DNA from: an uncultured Chlorobiota bacterium
GTDB lineage: Bacteria > Bacteroidota > Kapaibacteriia > OLB7
Direction: 5' to 3'
Assembly (NCBI GenBank): GCA_946481475.1
Contig: CAMLOB010000208.1
Span: 1 to 6,814, forward strand
DNA length: 6,814 nt
The notes beneath the pieces were generated by a model. It made no database searches. It had not been told where the DNA came from and was given only the letters and a program-made list of their open reading frames with translations. Positions 1 through 6,441 of the stretch are shown piece by piece. A program made the translations under genes and the position numbers. Each line of letters opens with the position of its first letter. Within the stretch, counting starts at the first letter, position 1.

Positions 1-53
1 AAACGGATGGAGAGGATACGTCGACCGTTTCCGCAGGTGGCCGACATGTAACC

Positions 54-86
54 GTCGGAAGGTTCCCGTGTAACTCTTCCGGCTTT
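54..86 (+). terminator. possible stem-loop terminator of an upstream gene
   Basis: The arms GTCGGAAG (54-61) and CTTCCGGC (76-83) pair, with one G-T wobble, around a loop of about 14 nt in which two further A-T pairs and a G-T pair can form. TTTCT follows. It lies just downstream of a TAA at 49-51 (frame 1), which could end an upstream plus-strand gene, but too little of that gene is visible to recognise it. The U tract is poor, so this is only a candidate. Confidence 0.2.
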
Positions 87-158
87 CTGAAGCAGAGGGG
101 AGGCTTCCACTCCTGTGTTTTCCCTTCCGTTACAACGGCTGTCGTCGCCGGCTGCAAG

Positions 159-188
159 TGTATTCTGTGAGCAAGAACATACGATAAT
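159..188 (+). promoter_or_regulatory. possible promoter for the surface-protein gene
   Basis: GATAAT at 183-188 matches the general bacterial -10 hexamer at five of six positions. About 17 bases upstream there is only a weak -35-like T-rich stretch (around 159-165). Transcription from here would start near 195, after the ATG at 191 but before the ATG at 230, which favours 230 as the start. I see no clear Bacteroidota-type TAnnTTTG element, so confidence is low. Confidence 0.28.
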
Positions 189-229
189 TCATGTCGATTT
201 CCACATACGGCGGAGAGTCCATCGCTACG

Positions 230-655
230 ATGGGAAGGAATCTCCTCCGGTCCCTTTTGCTTTCTTCAGTGTTGATGTTTTCCGCCGTCCGGATGATGGG
301 GCAGGATAACGTCCGTGCGTTCCGGTTTGTGGAGAATATCGGCCAGTGGGACGAAGAGACGGCTCTGATGGGGACAAACAGTCAGGCCCTTCTCCGTTTC
401 AGGCGGACGGCGGTCGACTGGTGGTATCCGGTTCGGGACAAACGATCCGGGGAAGACAAAACGGCGAAAGGATATGGTCTGACGACGGAGTTTGTGGGCG
501 CTTCGGAAGATGCCGCCGTCTCCGGAGAAGAAGGGGCCGGAGCGGTCTGGAACTATTATCTGGGAAGCCGGCCGGACGAGCAGTTTACCGGTGCCCGGGA
601 TTATCGAAGCGTTCGCTATCACGGGATCTATCCCCACATCGATGCCCTGTTCTAG
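230..655 (+). CDS. N-terminal fragment of the T9SS surface protein: signal peptide plus start of DUF7948
   Basis: This is the 5' part of the interrupted surface-protein gene, 141 codons before TAG. The ATG at 191 is in frame, but 230 is preferred: it follows GGAGAG (212-217) by 12 nt and begins a typical signal peptide, MGRNLLRSLLLSSVLMFSAV, with probable cleavage near MMGQ-DN. The mature part opens with F-V-E-N-I-G-Q-W-D, the hallmark start of DUF7948 (F-x-x-N-x-G-Q), found at the N-terminus of many SBBP-repeat proteins. It later shows N-Y-Y-L-G, Y-R-S-V-R-Y and I-Y-P-H-I-D-A-L-F, all matching the family order. The fragment stops one residue before the conserved Y-G. On its own it would be an exported, incomplete domain with no T9SS tail, so an independent function is unlikely. 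Confidence 0.8.
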   Translation: MGRNLLRSLLLSSVLMFSAVRMMGQDNVRAFRFVENIGQWDEETALMGTNSQALLRFRRTAVDWWYPVRDKRSGEDKTAKGYGLTTEFVGASEDAAVSGEEGAGAVWNYYLGSRPDEQFTGARDYRSVRYHGIYPHIDALF

Positions 656-694
656 GGCCGTCAAACGGAAGAGGGGGAGAATCGGGTCGGAGGA

Positions 695-3600
695 ATGAAG
701 TACGATCTCATCGTCCGGCCGGGGGGGGATCCGGGACGGATCGCCATACGGTACGCCGGGGCCGAGGCGCTGCGGGTTGCCGACAATGGGGGTCTGGAGG
801 TGCAAACGCCCTTCGGCACAGTGCGTGAAGGTGCTCCCTACAGTTATCAGGAGATCGACGGGAGGCGAGTGGAGGTGGATGTGCGATTCAGGAAAATCGG
901 CGTCGATTCCTACGGCTTCATCGTCGGCTCCTACGATCCGGACCATCCGCTGGTGATCGATCCCTGTCTGGCGATCGAATACCTTACCTTCTTCGGAGGG
1001 GGGGGCTTCGATGAGGTGACCTCGATGGCGGTCGATTCGGCCGGGAACGGCTATGCGGCCGGGTTCTCGCGGGCCACAAACTTTCCCACCGTCCCCTCGA
1101 TCGGCGAACTTGTGCCGGACAATCGTTTCTTCGTCAGCAAAATCACACCGGACGGTTCTTCGCTGATCTACTCCTCGGTCTTCGGGCCGGAATACCTCGG
1201 CGTCTATGACGTCCTTCAGGATCCGCAGACCGGGAGCGTGATCCTCAGTCTCTACGAAGGTCTGGGCGAAGCGGTGGAGGTGACGCCGGACGGCAAGGCT
1301 GTCGTGGCGATGACGACGAACCGTCCGGGACTGACAACCACCTCCGGAGCCTATCAGCAGGATCGGGCTGCAAACAGGATCAACAGCCGGTGCGGTCCTC
1401 CGTTCGGCGACAACTTCGATCTCTACGTCTTCCGGCTCGGCGCAGGCGGAACGATGGAGTGGGGGACATACCTGGGAGGGGGAGACGATGATTACGTGCG
1501 GGATATCGCTCTGGATCCCTCCGGCAACGTTGCCCTGACCGGCATAACGCACGCAGCCGTCTGCGGCGGACGGGGGGATACGCTCACCTTCCCCGTAACC
1601 GTTTCGCCCGAGAGCTTTTCCACCACCGAGTCGTTGAAGGGCTTCGAGACCTTCGTCTCGCTGCTCGATCCGAACGGTCGGAACCTTCTTTTCAGCGCCT
1701 ACTACGGCGGAGCCGGGAATGAATTTGCCGGGAAGATCGCGGCCGGACCTTCGGGCGACCTCTATATTCTGGGGAGCACGAACTCTTCCGATCTGAAGAC
1801 GACCCCGGGGGCATTCCAGGAGAGGGCCAATGCGGGGCTCGGCGGCGGTGTGTACGATCTCTACCTTGCCCGAATCTCTCCCTCGACCGAAACGCTTCTC
1901 TACGGTACATACATCGGCGACAACGGAGGGGCGGGAAGATTCGGACTCGGCTACGGAGACTATTTTGCGCGGCGCAGTCAGGGATTGCCCATCGGCGGAC
2001 TGACCTCGGAGCGGGGATATCAGGGGCTTCTGCTGGAACGTGAGGGGGTGGTCGTTCTCGGGGGATCGACCCGGAGCCGGACGCTTCCGACAACTCCCGG
2101 CGTTTTACAGTCCGGACCGAACAATCCCGACGGCGACGACTCCAGCGGGGTGGATGCGTTCGTCCTCCGTTTCGACATCAACGCCAACCGGATCGCCGCC
2201 GCCACCTATCTGGGAGGGACCGGGTTCGACGGACTCGGTGGGCTGGCGCTGGATCCGGAAGGGAACATCGTCGCCGGCGTCGCCACTTCGTCGACAAACT
2301 ACCCGATCACGCGGGTGAACGTGCAGGATCGCCTGCGCGGAACGGCCGACGCGGCGCTGACTCTGCTGAGTCCCGGACTGAACGGTCTGGAGTTCAGCAC
2401 CTATGTCGGGGGGGCCGCCTCATCGGGAGCACGTCTGTGGGAGCAGAGTGTCCGGGGAGTGAGTGCCGGAGGGGATGGGAGCGTTTATATCTACGGCGGC
2501 ACCGTCTCGTTCGATCTCCCTCTCACACCAAATCCGCTGAAGAACACCAACGACTATCACGGCGGCTGGATCGCCAAGTTTGTCGCCTCGCCGACCCCGC
2601 GGATCGGAACGTCGCTGACGATCGATTTCGAGCCGGAAGCCTGCAATCAGTTGAAAACCTATAACCAGTTGATTTTCAACAGCGGACAGACGCCGCTGCG
2701 GATCGATTCGCTCCTGTTTACCGAAGGCACTTTCTACCGCGTATTGAACGCACCCCCCCGTCCCTTTACCCTCGGTCCGTGCGATTCGGTGACGATCACG
2801 CTCGCGTTCGATCCGAGCATCGACACCACGCTCGACTGCGGCGATCTTCTGCGGGATACGCTCCGCATCATCTCCTCCAACGCCTCCCCCGGTGAGGTCC
2901 GGGTGCCGATCACCGGCGTCAAAAGCTGCGTCTCGTTCCGGTTGATGGACGACCGAATCGACGACCCGCGCTATCCGCTCGGCAGTCGGCGCGGATACAA
3001 CATCATTGCGTTTGTCGGGGGGGCGGCGCAACAGATTACGATCGAACCGGCTCCGGAGAACGGAGGGGAGATCGTGCTTCGTTCCCCCTGGCAGGATGTG
3101 CCGGTCTCATCCGGAGTCACCTCGGTCGACTTCAGCGTCAGCGCAACCGATACCGGGCGGTTCTGTGCCACCTTCTACGTGACGGCCCAGCCGTGCGACC
3201 GGCGGGATACGATCACGATCTGCACCTACGTCAAGAGCGGGTTCTTCCACATGGAGCCGGACACGATCGACTTCGGACTTGTCGGCTGTCAGGAGCAGCG
3301 GGTGCCGACGAAGATCTGGAACAGCGGAAACGACACGCTGGAATTCCGGCTGATCTTCTTTGCCGGAGACCACTATCAGGATATCGGATATGATGTCCCG
3401 TGGGACAGCATCCGGCGTCTGCCGCCGGGGGACACGTTCTATTTTAACACGATCTACCGACCGAAGGGGGTCGGGGTCAGAAGCGGACGGGCCTACTTCG
3501 AGACGAACGAGATCCTGAACGAGAATCCGATTCAGGATGTCTTTGCCGAACTCGATACGGTCGTCTTCCGGTTGAGCATGGAAAGTCTGGAAGGGGCCTT

Positions 3601-4270
3601 CGGCGATCTGCTGAGTCTGCCGATTCAGTACGAACCGCTTCAGGATGGACGTGTTCCGACGACGGAGATCACCTTCCTTGCAAAGTTCGATCCGAATCTT
3701 CTGGAAATCGATGATGTCATCCGCTCCGGCACGTTGACCGACGGGTGGGAGGTGGCCGAGAGCAGGCTGACCGATGAGGGACGGGTGATCCGGCTGGTGA
3801 TGGGGCCGGGCGGAAGTCCCCTGAGCGATCCGGGGACGCTCGCCAACCTCCGGATGCGCGTCCTGCGGGGGGATACCATCGCCTCTTCTCTCGACCTGCA
3901 ACTTGACGGCATCTCCCGATACTGTCTGACCGCGCTGATCGATACCGGCTACGCCTTCCGGCTGAGTGCCGAATGTCTGGCCCACGAGCGGTTGATCTTC
4001 TCCGGCAACCGGATGCTGAAGCCGATCTATCCGAACCCGGTTCGCGATCTGCTCCGCATTCCGTTCCGCGTTCCGGTGGATGGAGATGTGACGATTGTGT
4101 TGTATGATGCCGCCGGTCGGAAAGTCGCCGTTCTTCTGAACGAGCGAAGAGAGGAGGGGAACGACGAACTTGTGCTGCCGGGGCGGGTGGTCCCGCCCGG
4201 ACGCTATTTCTGCCGGATGACGGTGAACGAGGTGCTGACCGACGTACGGGAGGTTGTGATAGAACGATGA
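695..4270 (+). CDS. main part of the T9SS surface protein: SBBP propeller, Ig-like domains, cohesin-like domain, T9SS sorting tail
   Basis: A 1191-codon ORF ending in TGA. Residues 1-95 finish DUF7948 (M-K-Y-D-L-I-V-R-P-G-G-D-P, then L-V-I-D-P near 86-90). About six SBBP-type units follow (96-616), each with Y-L-G-G, a turn such as A-L-D-P-S-G-N and a strand near G-x-T; they should form a beta-propeller. Two choice-of-anchor-D-like domains (starting near 633 and 850) carry L-x-I-D-S-L and F-D-P-S patterns. A cohesin-like region (about 956-1086) has F-D-P-N-L-L-E-I. The last 85 residues are a T9SS type A tail: Y-P-N-P-V-R-D, V-L-Y-D-A-A-G-R-K-V and P-P-G-R-Y-F. T9SS substrates cross the inner membrane by Sec and the outer membrane by T9SS, and are then released or surface-attached. 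The ATG at 695 has GGAGGA directly abutting it, too close for a good ribosome site, and the product lacks a signal peptide, so this is not a natural start. It is the continuation of the upstream fragment. Confidence 0.93.
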   Translation: MKYDLIVRPGGDPGRIAIRYAGAEALRVADNGGLEVQTPFGTVREGAPYSYQEIDGRRVEVDVRFRKIGVDSYGFIVGSYDPDHPLVIDPCLAIEYLTFFGGGGFDEVTSMAVDSAGNGYAAGFSRATNFPTVPSIGELVPDNRFFVSKITPDGSSLIYSSVFGPEYLGVYDVLQDPQTGSVILSLYEGLGEAVEVTPDGKAVVAMTTNRPGLTTTSGAYQQDRAANRINSRCGPPFGDNFDLYVFRLGAGGTMEWGTYLGGGDDDYVRDIALDPSGNVALTGITHAAVCGGRGDTLTFPVTVSPESFSTTESLKGFETFVSLLDPNGRNLLFSAYYGGAGNEFAGKIAAGPSGDLYILGSTNSSDLKTTPGAFQERANAGLGGGVYDLYLARISPSTETLLYGTYIGDNGGAGRFGLGYGDYFARRSQGLPIGGLTSERGYQGLLLEREGVVVLGGSTRSRTLPTTPGVLQSGPNNPDGDDSSGVDAFVLRFDINANRIAAATYLGGTGFDGLGGLALDPEGNIVAGVATSSTNYPITRVNVQDRLRGTADAALTLLSPGLNGLEFSTYVGGAASSGARLWEQSVRGVSAGGDGSVYIYGGTVSFDLPLTPNPLKNTNDYHGGWIAKFVASPTPRIGTSLTIDFEPEACNQLKTYNQLIFNSGQTPLRIDSLLFTEGTFYRVLNAPPRPFTLGPCDSVTITLAFDPSIDTTLDCGDLLRDTLRIISSNASPGEVRVPITGVKSCVSFRLMDDRIDDPRYPLGSRRGYNIIAFVGGAAQQITIEPAPENGGEIVLRSPWQDVPVSSGVTSVDFSVSATDTGRFCATFYVTAQPCDRRDTITICTYVKSGFFHMEPDTIDFGLVGCQEQRVPTKIWNSGNDTLEFRLIFFAGDHYQDIGYDVPWDSIRRLPPGDTFYFNTIYRPKGVGVRSGRAYFETNEILNENPIQDVFAELDTVVFRLSMESLEGAFGDLLSLPIQYEPLQDGRVPTTEITFLAKFDPNLLEIDDVIRSGTLTDGWEVAESRLTDEGRVIRLVMGPGGSPLSDPGTLANLRMRVLRGDTIASSLDLQLDGISRYCLTALIDTGYAFRLSAECLAHERLIFSGNRMLKPIYPNPVRDLLRIPFRVPVDGDVTIVLYDAAGRKVAVLLNERREEGNDELVLPGRVVPPGRYFCRMTVNEVLTDVREVVIER
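980..2541 (+). repeat. SBBP beta-propeller repeats (about six units)
   Basis: Divergent protein-level repeats begin with Y-L-T-F-F-G-G, W-G-T-Y-L-G-G, F-S-A-Y-Y-G-G, L-Y-G-T-Y-I-G, A-A-T-Y-L-G-G and F-S-T-Y-V-G-G. Most carry a D-x-x-G-N/D turn and a T-x-N-F/L-P-T/L-T-P motif towards the end. The fourth unit is longer than the others, with a Gly-rich insert around 1915-2035. Six units fit a closed propeller, a fold often used in secreted binding or adhesion proteins. The DNA copies are diverged, so this is an old repeat and not a recent tandem duplication. Confidence 0.85.
4013..4267 (+). other. T9SS type A C-terminal sorting domain (coding segment)
   Basis: This encodes the final 85 residues of the surface protein: L-K-P-I-Y-P-N-P-V-R-D-L-L-R-I-P-F, then D-V-T-I-V-L-Y-D-A-A-G-R-K-V, then V-V-P-P-G-R-Y-F-C-R-M. 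These are the three conserved blocks of the Por secretion-tail family (TIGR04183 type). The domain directs folded cargo through the T9SS translocon and is usually cleaved on export. It is intact here, so the 3' end of the gene shows no decay. Confidence 0.92.
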
Positions 4271-5256
4271 GGAAGCGAGCGATGACGATTCGAGCCGGAA
4301 ACGGAGCATTGTGTGGTGGGACAGCAGGAGGAACGATTCCTTTTCTGCTCCTGCTCCTTGCCACAGGGCTCTATGCCCAGGAATCTCCTCCGCCGACTCC
4401 TCCCGAGCGGCTCCCCTTCTCGGTCGGCTTTCTCGGCGGAACCGTTTTCAATGCCTACGCCGGAGAACTCGACGTCGGAGCCGATCCGCGACTGGGCGGA
4501 GGGGCCTGCGGTGTTGTCGGTGGAGGGACGGGATTCGGCGGGGCGTTCGGTCCGTTTGCCGAGTACAGCCTCTCTCCAACTCTCTCGCTTGGTCTGCGCG
4601 GACTCTTCGAGAACCGCTCCGGTGCCTTGACCCAGGACCTTCCGGCAAGTCAACGTCGAATGGCGAATGGCGAGCTGGAAACGATTGAAAGTCAGTACCG
4701 GTTCGAGATGGAGGTCAGCACCCTCTCGCTGGAGCCGTACGTCGCCTTTGCTCCTCTTTCCATACCTCTCAGATTTACTGCAGGGGGGAAGATCGGCTTT
4801 GCAAACAATCCCCGCTACGAATTTGTCGAGGAGCTTGGCGGGGATGACGAGAGCGAACTTTCCTTCTCGAACGGGACGAAGCGTCAGACCTATGCAAGTG
4901 GTGGGGCGGGGAGCGCTCTTCTGTTCGGGATCACAGCCGGCGTCGGGTATGACCTTTCGATAGCGCGCGGACTTTCGCTGATTCCCGAATTGACCTTCTC
5001 CTCCTACTTCAACAGTCCGCTGTCCGGCGAGAGCGCGCCGATCATCGCCGGAGCCCGCCCCTCGGTCTCGCTCCGCTACACGTTCAGCCGTCCGGTCCCG
5101 AACCCGGATCCTCCGATCCTCCCCTCCCTCGATCCGCCGGTCCCCCCACCGCCACCCCCCGCACAGCCTGAACCGGAACTGGTCGCCTCGGTTGCGGCCT
5201 ACGGCATCGGGCCGAACGGGGAGAGGAGGGACGATCTTCTTGTCGTAGAGGAGTAA
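4267..5256 (+). CDS. outer-membrane beta-barrel with Pro-rich linker (N-terminal half of the OmpA-family protein)
   Basis: A 329-codon ORF. Its ATG overlaps the preceding TGA (ATGA), with GGGAGG 13 nt upstream. An in-frame ATG at 4282 with GAGGA (4269-4273) 8 nt upstream is an equally good start. The N-terminus is a signal peptide: a basic start, then I-P-F-L-L-L-L-L-A-T-G-L-Y-A-Q, with cleavage near residues 38-40. Residues about 51-274 alternate hydrophobic and polar residues, are rich in Gly, Tyr and Phe, and end in strands such as P-S-V-S-L-R-Y-T-F, as expected of an OmpA/OprF-like outer-membrane barrel. Residues 275-303 form a Pro-rich linker (P-V-P-P-P-P-P-P) for crossing the periplasm. 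A short unit ending L-L-V-V-E-E then meets the TAA. This fragment could make a barrel without its peptidoglycan-binding part. Barrel identity rests on composition and context. Confidence 0.88.
   Translation: MRKRAMTIRAGNGALCGGTAGGTIPFLLLLLATGLYAQESPPPTPPERLPFSVGFLGGTVFNAYAGELDVGADPRLGGGACGVVGGGTGFGGAFGPFAEYSLSPTLSLGLRGLFENRSGALTQDLPASQRRMANGELETIESQYRFEMEVSTLSLEPYVAFAPLSIPLRFTAGGKIGFANNPRYEFVEELGGDDESELSFSNGTKRQTYASGGAGSALLFGITAGVGYDLSIARGLSLIPELTFSSYFNSPLSGESAPIIAGARPSVSLRYTFSRPVPNPDPPILPSLDPPVPPPPPPAQPEPELVASVAAYGIGPNGERRDDLLVVEE
5098..5177 (+). other. Pro-rich linker coding segment
   Basis: Residues about 278-303 of the OmpA-family protein are dominated by Pro, with two C-rich runs (CCCCCC near 5145-5150 and 5155-5160) separated by ACCGCCA. 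Such linkers separate an outer-membrane barrel from periplasmic peptidoglycan-binding domains. The C runs are potential slippage sites, but the frame is intact here. Confidence 0.7.
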
Positions 5257-5280
5257 CGCATCAGGCGGCGGGAGATCGCA

Positions 5281-6318
5281 TTGCTCCCCTACATCTTCTT
5301 TCCGGAGAATTCGGCGGAGATACCCTCGCGCTATACGGAAGGAGAAGACAATGCCGGGGAGACGATTGTGGGACGATACCGGAACCTGCTCGATCTGCTC
5401 GGGGAACGGATGCGGGAGCGGCCTGCAGAGAAGATCAGGCTGATCGGAACGAATGCCGATGACGCAGAGGAGAAGGGAAATCTGGAACTCTCGCGAAAGA
5501 GGGCCGCAAACGTTGCCGCCTATCTTACCCAACGGTGGGGAATCGATCCTTCCCGCATGACGGTGGAGGGAAGAAATCTGCCCGAGCGTCCGTCAAATCC
5601 GACGCTTCCCGGGGGACGTGAGGAGAACAGACGGGTGGAGATTGTTGCCGACGGGTCGCTTCTGGACCCGATGATTGTGGAGGATACGATCCGGACCTAC
5701 GGTTCTCCCGGTTTCGGGATCGAGACGAGGGTGCCCGACAGTGTGGCCCCCGATTCCTGGGAGATGCGGATGGCCGTCGGGGGGAGGACAATCGGTTCGA
5801 CGAAGGGAGAGGGAGTACCCGAGGGGAATGTGATCCGGCCGTTGACTCCGGAGGAGGCCGCCCTCCTGGCCTCCGGCACCGATCTGACCTACAGCCTCTC
5901 GCTTCAGAAAGAAAACGCCGACGGCTTCAGCACCGGTCCGCAGATTCTTGAGACCCGGGTAGAGCGTGTCAGGCGCGAGGATATCCTGCTCGACGACCGT
6001 TCCGTCACGGTCTCGACGCCGATCCTTTTCCCCTACAACAGCGCCGAGTTGAGCCGGGAACATCGCGAGGTTCTGGAGAAGTTCAGGGGGAGCCTGCCCG
6101 AAGGGGCGAAGCTGACGATCACCGGCTACGCCGACGATCTGGGAGAGAGCGGCTACAACCGCACCCTTTCGGGACGACGGGCCGAAGCCGTTGCGAAGAT
6201 CTTTGCCGATATACCGGTGACGGTTGTCGCCGCCGGGGAGGAGGGGATGATCGGAGGGGAGAACACACCCGAAGGACGATTCTATGCCCGGACCGTCATG
6301 ATCGAGGTGGAGCGATAG
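5281..6318 (+). CDS. double OmpA-like peptidoglycan-binding protein (C-terminal half of the OmpA-family protein)
   Basis: A 345-codon ORF from TTG, ending in TAG. OmpA-like domain 1 (about 2-124) has Y-I-F-F-P-E-N-S-A-E-I-P, an L-I-G-T-N-A-D-D strand, L-S-R-K-R-A-A-N-V and R-E-E-N-R-R-V-E-I. A beta-rich middle region (131-245) opens with I-V-E-D-T-I-R-T. OmpA-like domain 2 (246-345) has I-L-F-P-Y-N-S-A-E-L, T-G-Y-A-D-D-L-G-E-S-G-Y-N and L-S-G-R-R-A-E-A-V. The Asp after the T-G-Y-A strand and the Arg in L-S-x-R-R-A are the residues that bind diaminopimelate of peptidoglycan in this family, and both domains keep them. GGAG at 5271-5274 lies 6 nt before the TTG, so restart after the TAA is possible. 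The product would lack a signal peptide and stay in the cytoplasm. It is best read as the C-terminal half of the preceding gene. Confidence 0.9.
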   Translation: MLPYIFFPENSAEIPSRYTEGEDNAGETIVGRYRNLLDLLGERMRERPAEKIRLIGTNADDAEEKGNLELSRKRAANVAAYLTQRWGIDPSRMTVEGRNLPERPSNPTLPGGREENRRVEIVADGSLLDPMIVEDTIRTYGSPGFGIETRVPDSVAPDSWEMRMAVGGRTIGSTKGEGVPEGNVIRPLTPEEAALLASGTDLTYSLSLQKENADGFSTGPQILETRVERVRREDILLDDRSVTVSTPILFPYNSAELSREHREVLEKFRGSLPEGAKLTITGYADDLGESGYNRTLSGRRAEAVAKIFADIPVTVVAAGEEGMIGGENTPEGRFYARTVMIEVER

Positions 6319-6358
6319 AAGAAAGACGTTGTCGAAGAAACAGAGGGTGGAAAATGCA

Positions 6359-6392
6359 GAGGGGACTGAACGATCGATCGTTCAGTCCCCTC
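6359..6392. terminator. 34-bp perfect palindrome, probable bidirectional terminator
   Basis: The 17-base arms GAGGGGACTGAACGATC... and their exact reverse complement have no mismatch and no spacer, giving a strong hairpin with a GATC/TCGA-type tip on either strand. It lies 40 nt after the OmpA-gene stop and about 50 nt after the stop of the convergent minus-strand gene. On the minus strand it is followed by TGCATTTT, a short U tract; on the plus strand by CGTTCAT, which is weaker. The position and strength suit termination for both genes. Alternatively it could be a member of a dispersed palindrome family. Confidence 0.75.
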
Positions 6393-6441
6393 CGTTCATA
6401 CGCCTGTACGGCGGTTTCGATATCCGCCGCTTTGGCCGTGT

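Larger units (their letters stand above)
230..4270 (+). pseudogene. T9SS-exported SBBP-repeat surface protein, interrupted by an in-frame TAG
   Basis: The 5' part (ending at the TAG at 653-655) and the 3' part (from ATG 695) are in the same reading frame. Reading across the TAG, codon 142 of about 1346, gives continuous DUF7948-like sequence: IDALF-stop-GRQTEEGENRVGG-MKYDLIVRPGGDP. The family typically has Y-G-x-x-G-x-L-x-Y-D-F-x-V-x-P-G-x-D-P here, so the stop replaces an expected Tyr. The whole gene would encode a signal peptide (residues about 1-24), DUF7948 (about 28-250), an SBBP beta-propeller (251-771), two choice-of-anchor-D/ASH-like Ig domains (about 788-901 and 1005-1109), a cohesin-like sandwich (1111-1241) and a T9SS type A tail (1262-1346). 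No other stop or frameshift is visible. It may be a recent pseudogene, a sequencing or assembly error, or a gene expressed by readthrough. I mark it as an interrupted gene, not as proven dead. Confidence 0.85.
4267..6318 (+). pseudogene. OmpA-family barrel/double-OmpA protein, interrupted by an in-frame TAA
   Basis: The 5' part (stop TAA 5254-5256) and the 3' part share one frame, with only eight codons between the TAA and the TTG at 5281. Reading across gives LLVVEE-stop-RIRRREIALLPYIFF-PENSAEIP. From memory, proteins of this architecture have a barrel, a Pro-rich linker, a short beta unit ending V-E-E-(aromatic), then a charged stretch leading into L-L-P-Y-x-F-F-x-E-N-S-A-E-x-P, so the stop sits inside a normally continuous protein. 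The whole would be about 683 residues. The downstream half has no signal peptide and could not reach the periplasm alone. No other lesion is visible. As with the preceding gene, nonsense mutation, sequence error or readthrough remain open. Confidence 0.8.

Noticed and set aside
1..51. Possible 3' end of an upstream gene (frame 1 open to TAA 49-51; frame 3 open to TGA 168-170)
   Set aside because: Either frame could be coding, but the stretch is too short and unlike anything I recognise, so no CDS is called.
115..309. 64-codon plus-strand ORF overlapping the signal-peptide region
   Set aside because: It is out of frame with the signal peptide and DUF7948 start, has no ribosome site, and its translation has no recognisable features.
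653..655. Selenocysteine or pyrrolysine insertion at the in-frame stop
   Set aside because: Selenocysteine uses TGA, not TAG. Pyrrolysine would not explain the TAA in the next gene, and the aligned family residue is Tyr in a structural protein.
266..1552. 428-codon minus-strand ORF
   Set aside because: It lies antisense to the DUF7948/SBBP gene, which has clear domain homology. The translation is Arg/Pro/His-rich with no recognisable motif, typical of antisense frames in GC-rich coding DNA.
3107..4309. 400-codon minus-strand ORF
   Set aside because: It is antisense to the Ig-like and T9SS-tail region, with composition typical of a shadow frame.
4204..5532. 442-codon minus-strand ORF
   Set aside because: It is antisense to the barrel/OmpA gene. 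It is long only because stops are rare on this strand, and it has no signal peptide or motifs. The sense frame has clear OmpA motifs.
6409..6429. Small hairpin CGGCGG/CCGCCG with a 9-nt loop after the minus-strand gene
   Set aside because: It has only six base pairs and no U tract on either side. The nearby 34-bp palindrome is a far better terminator.
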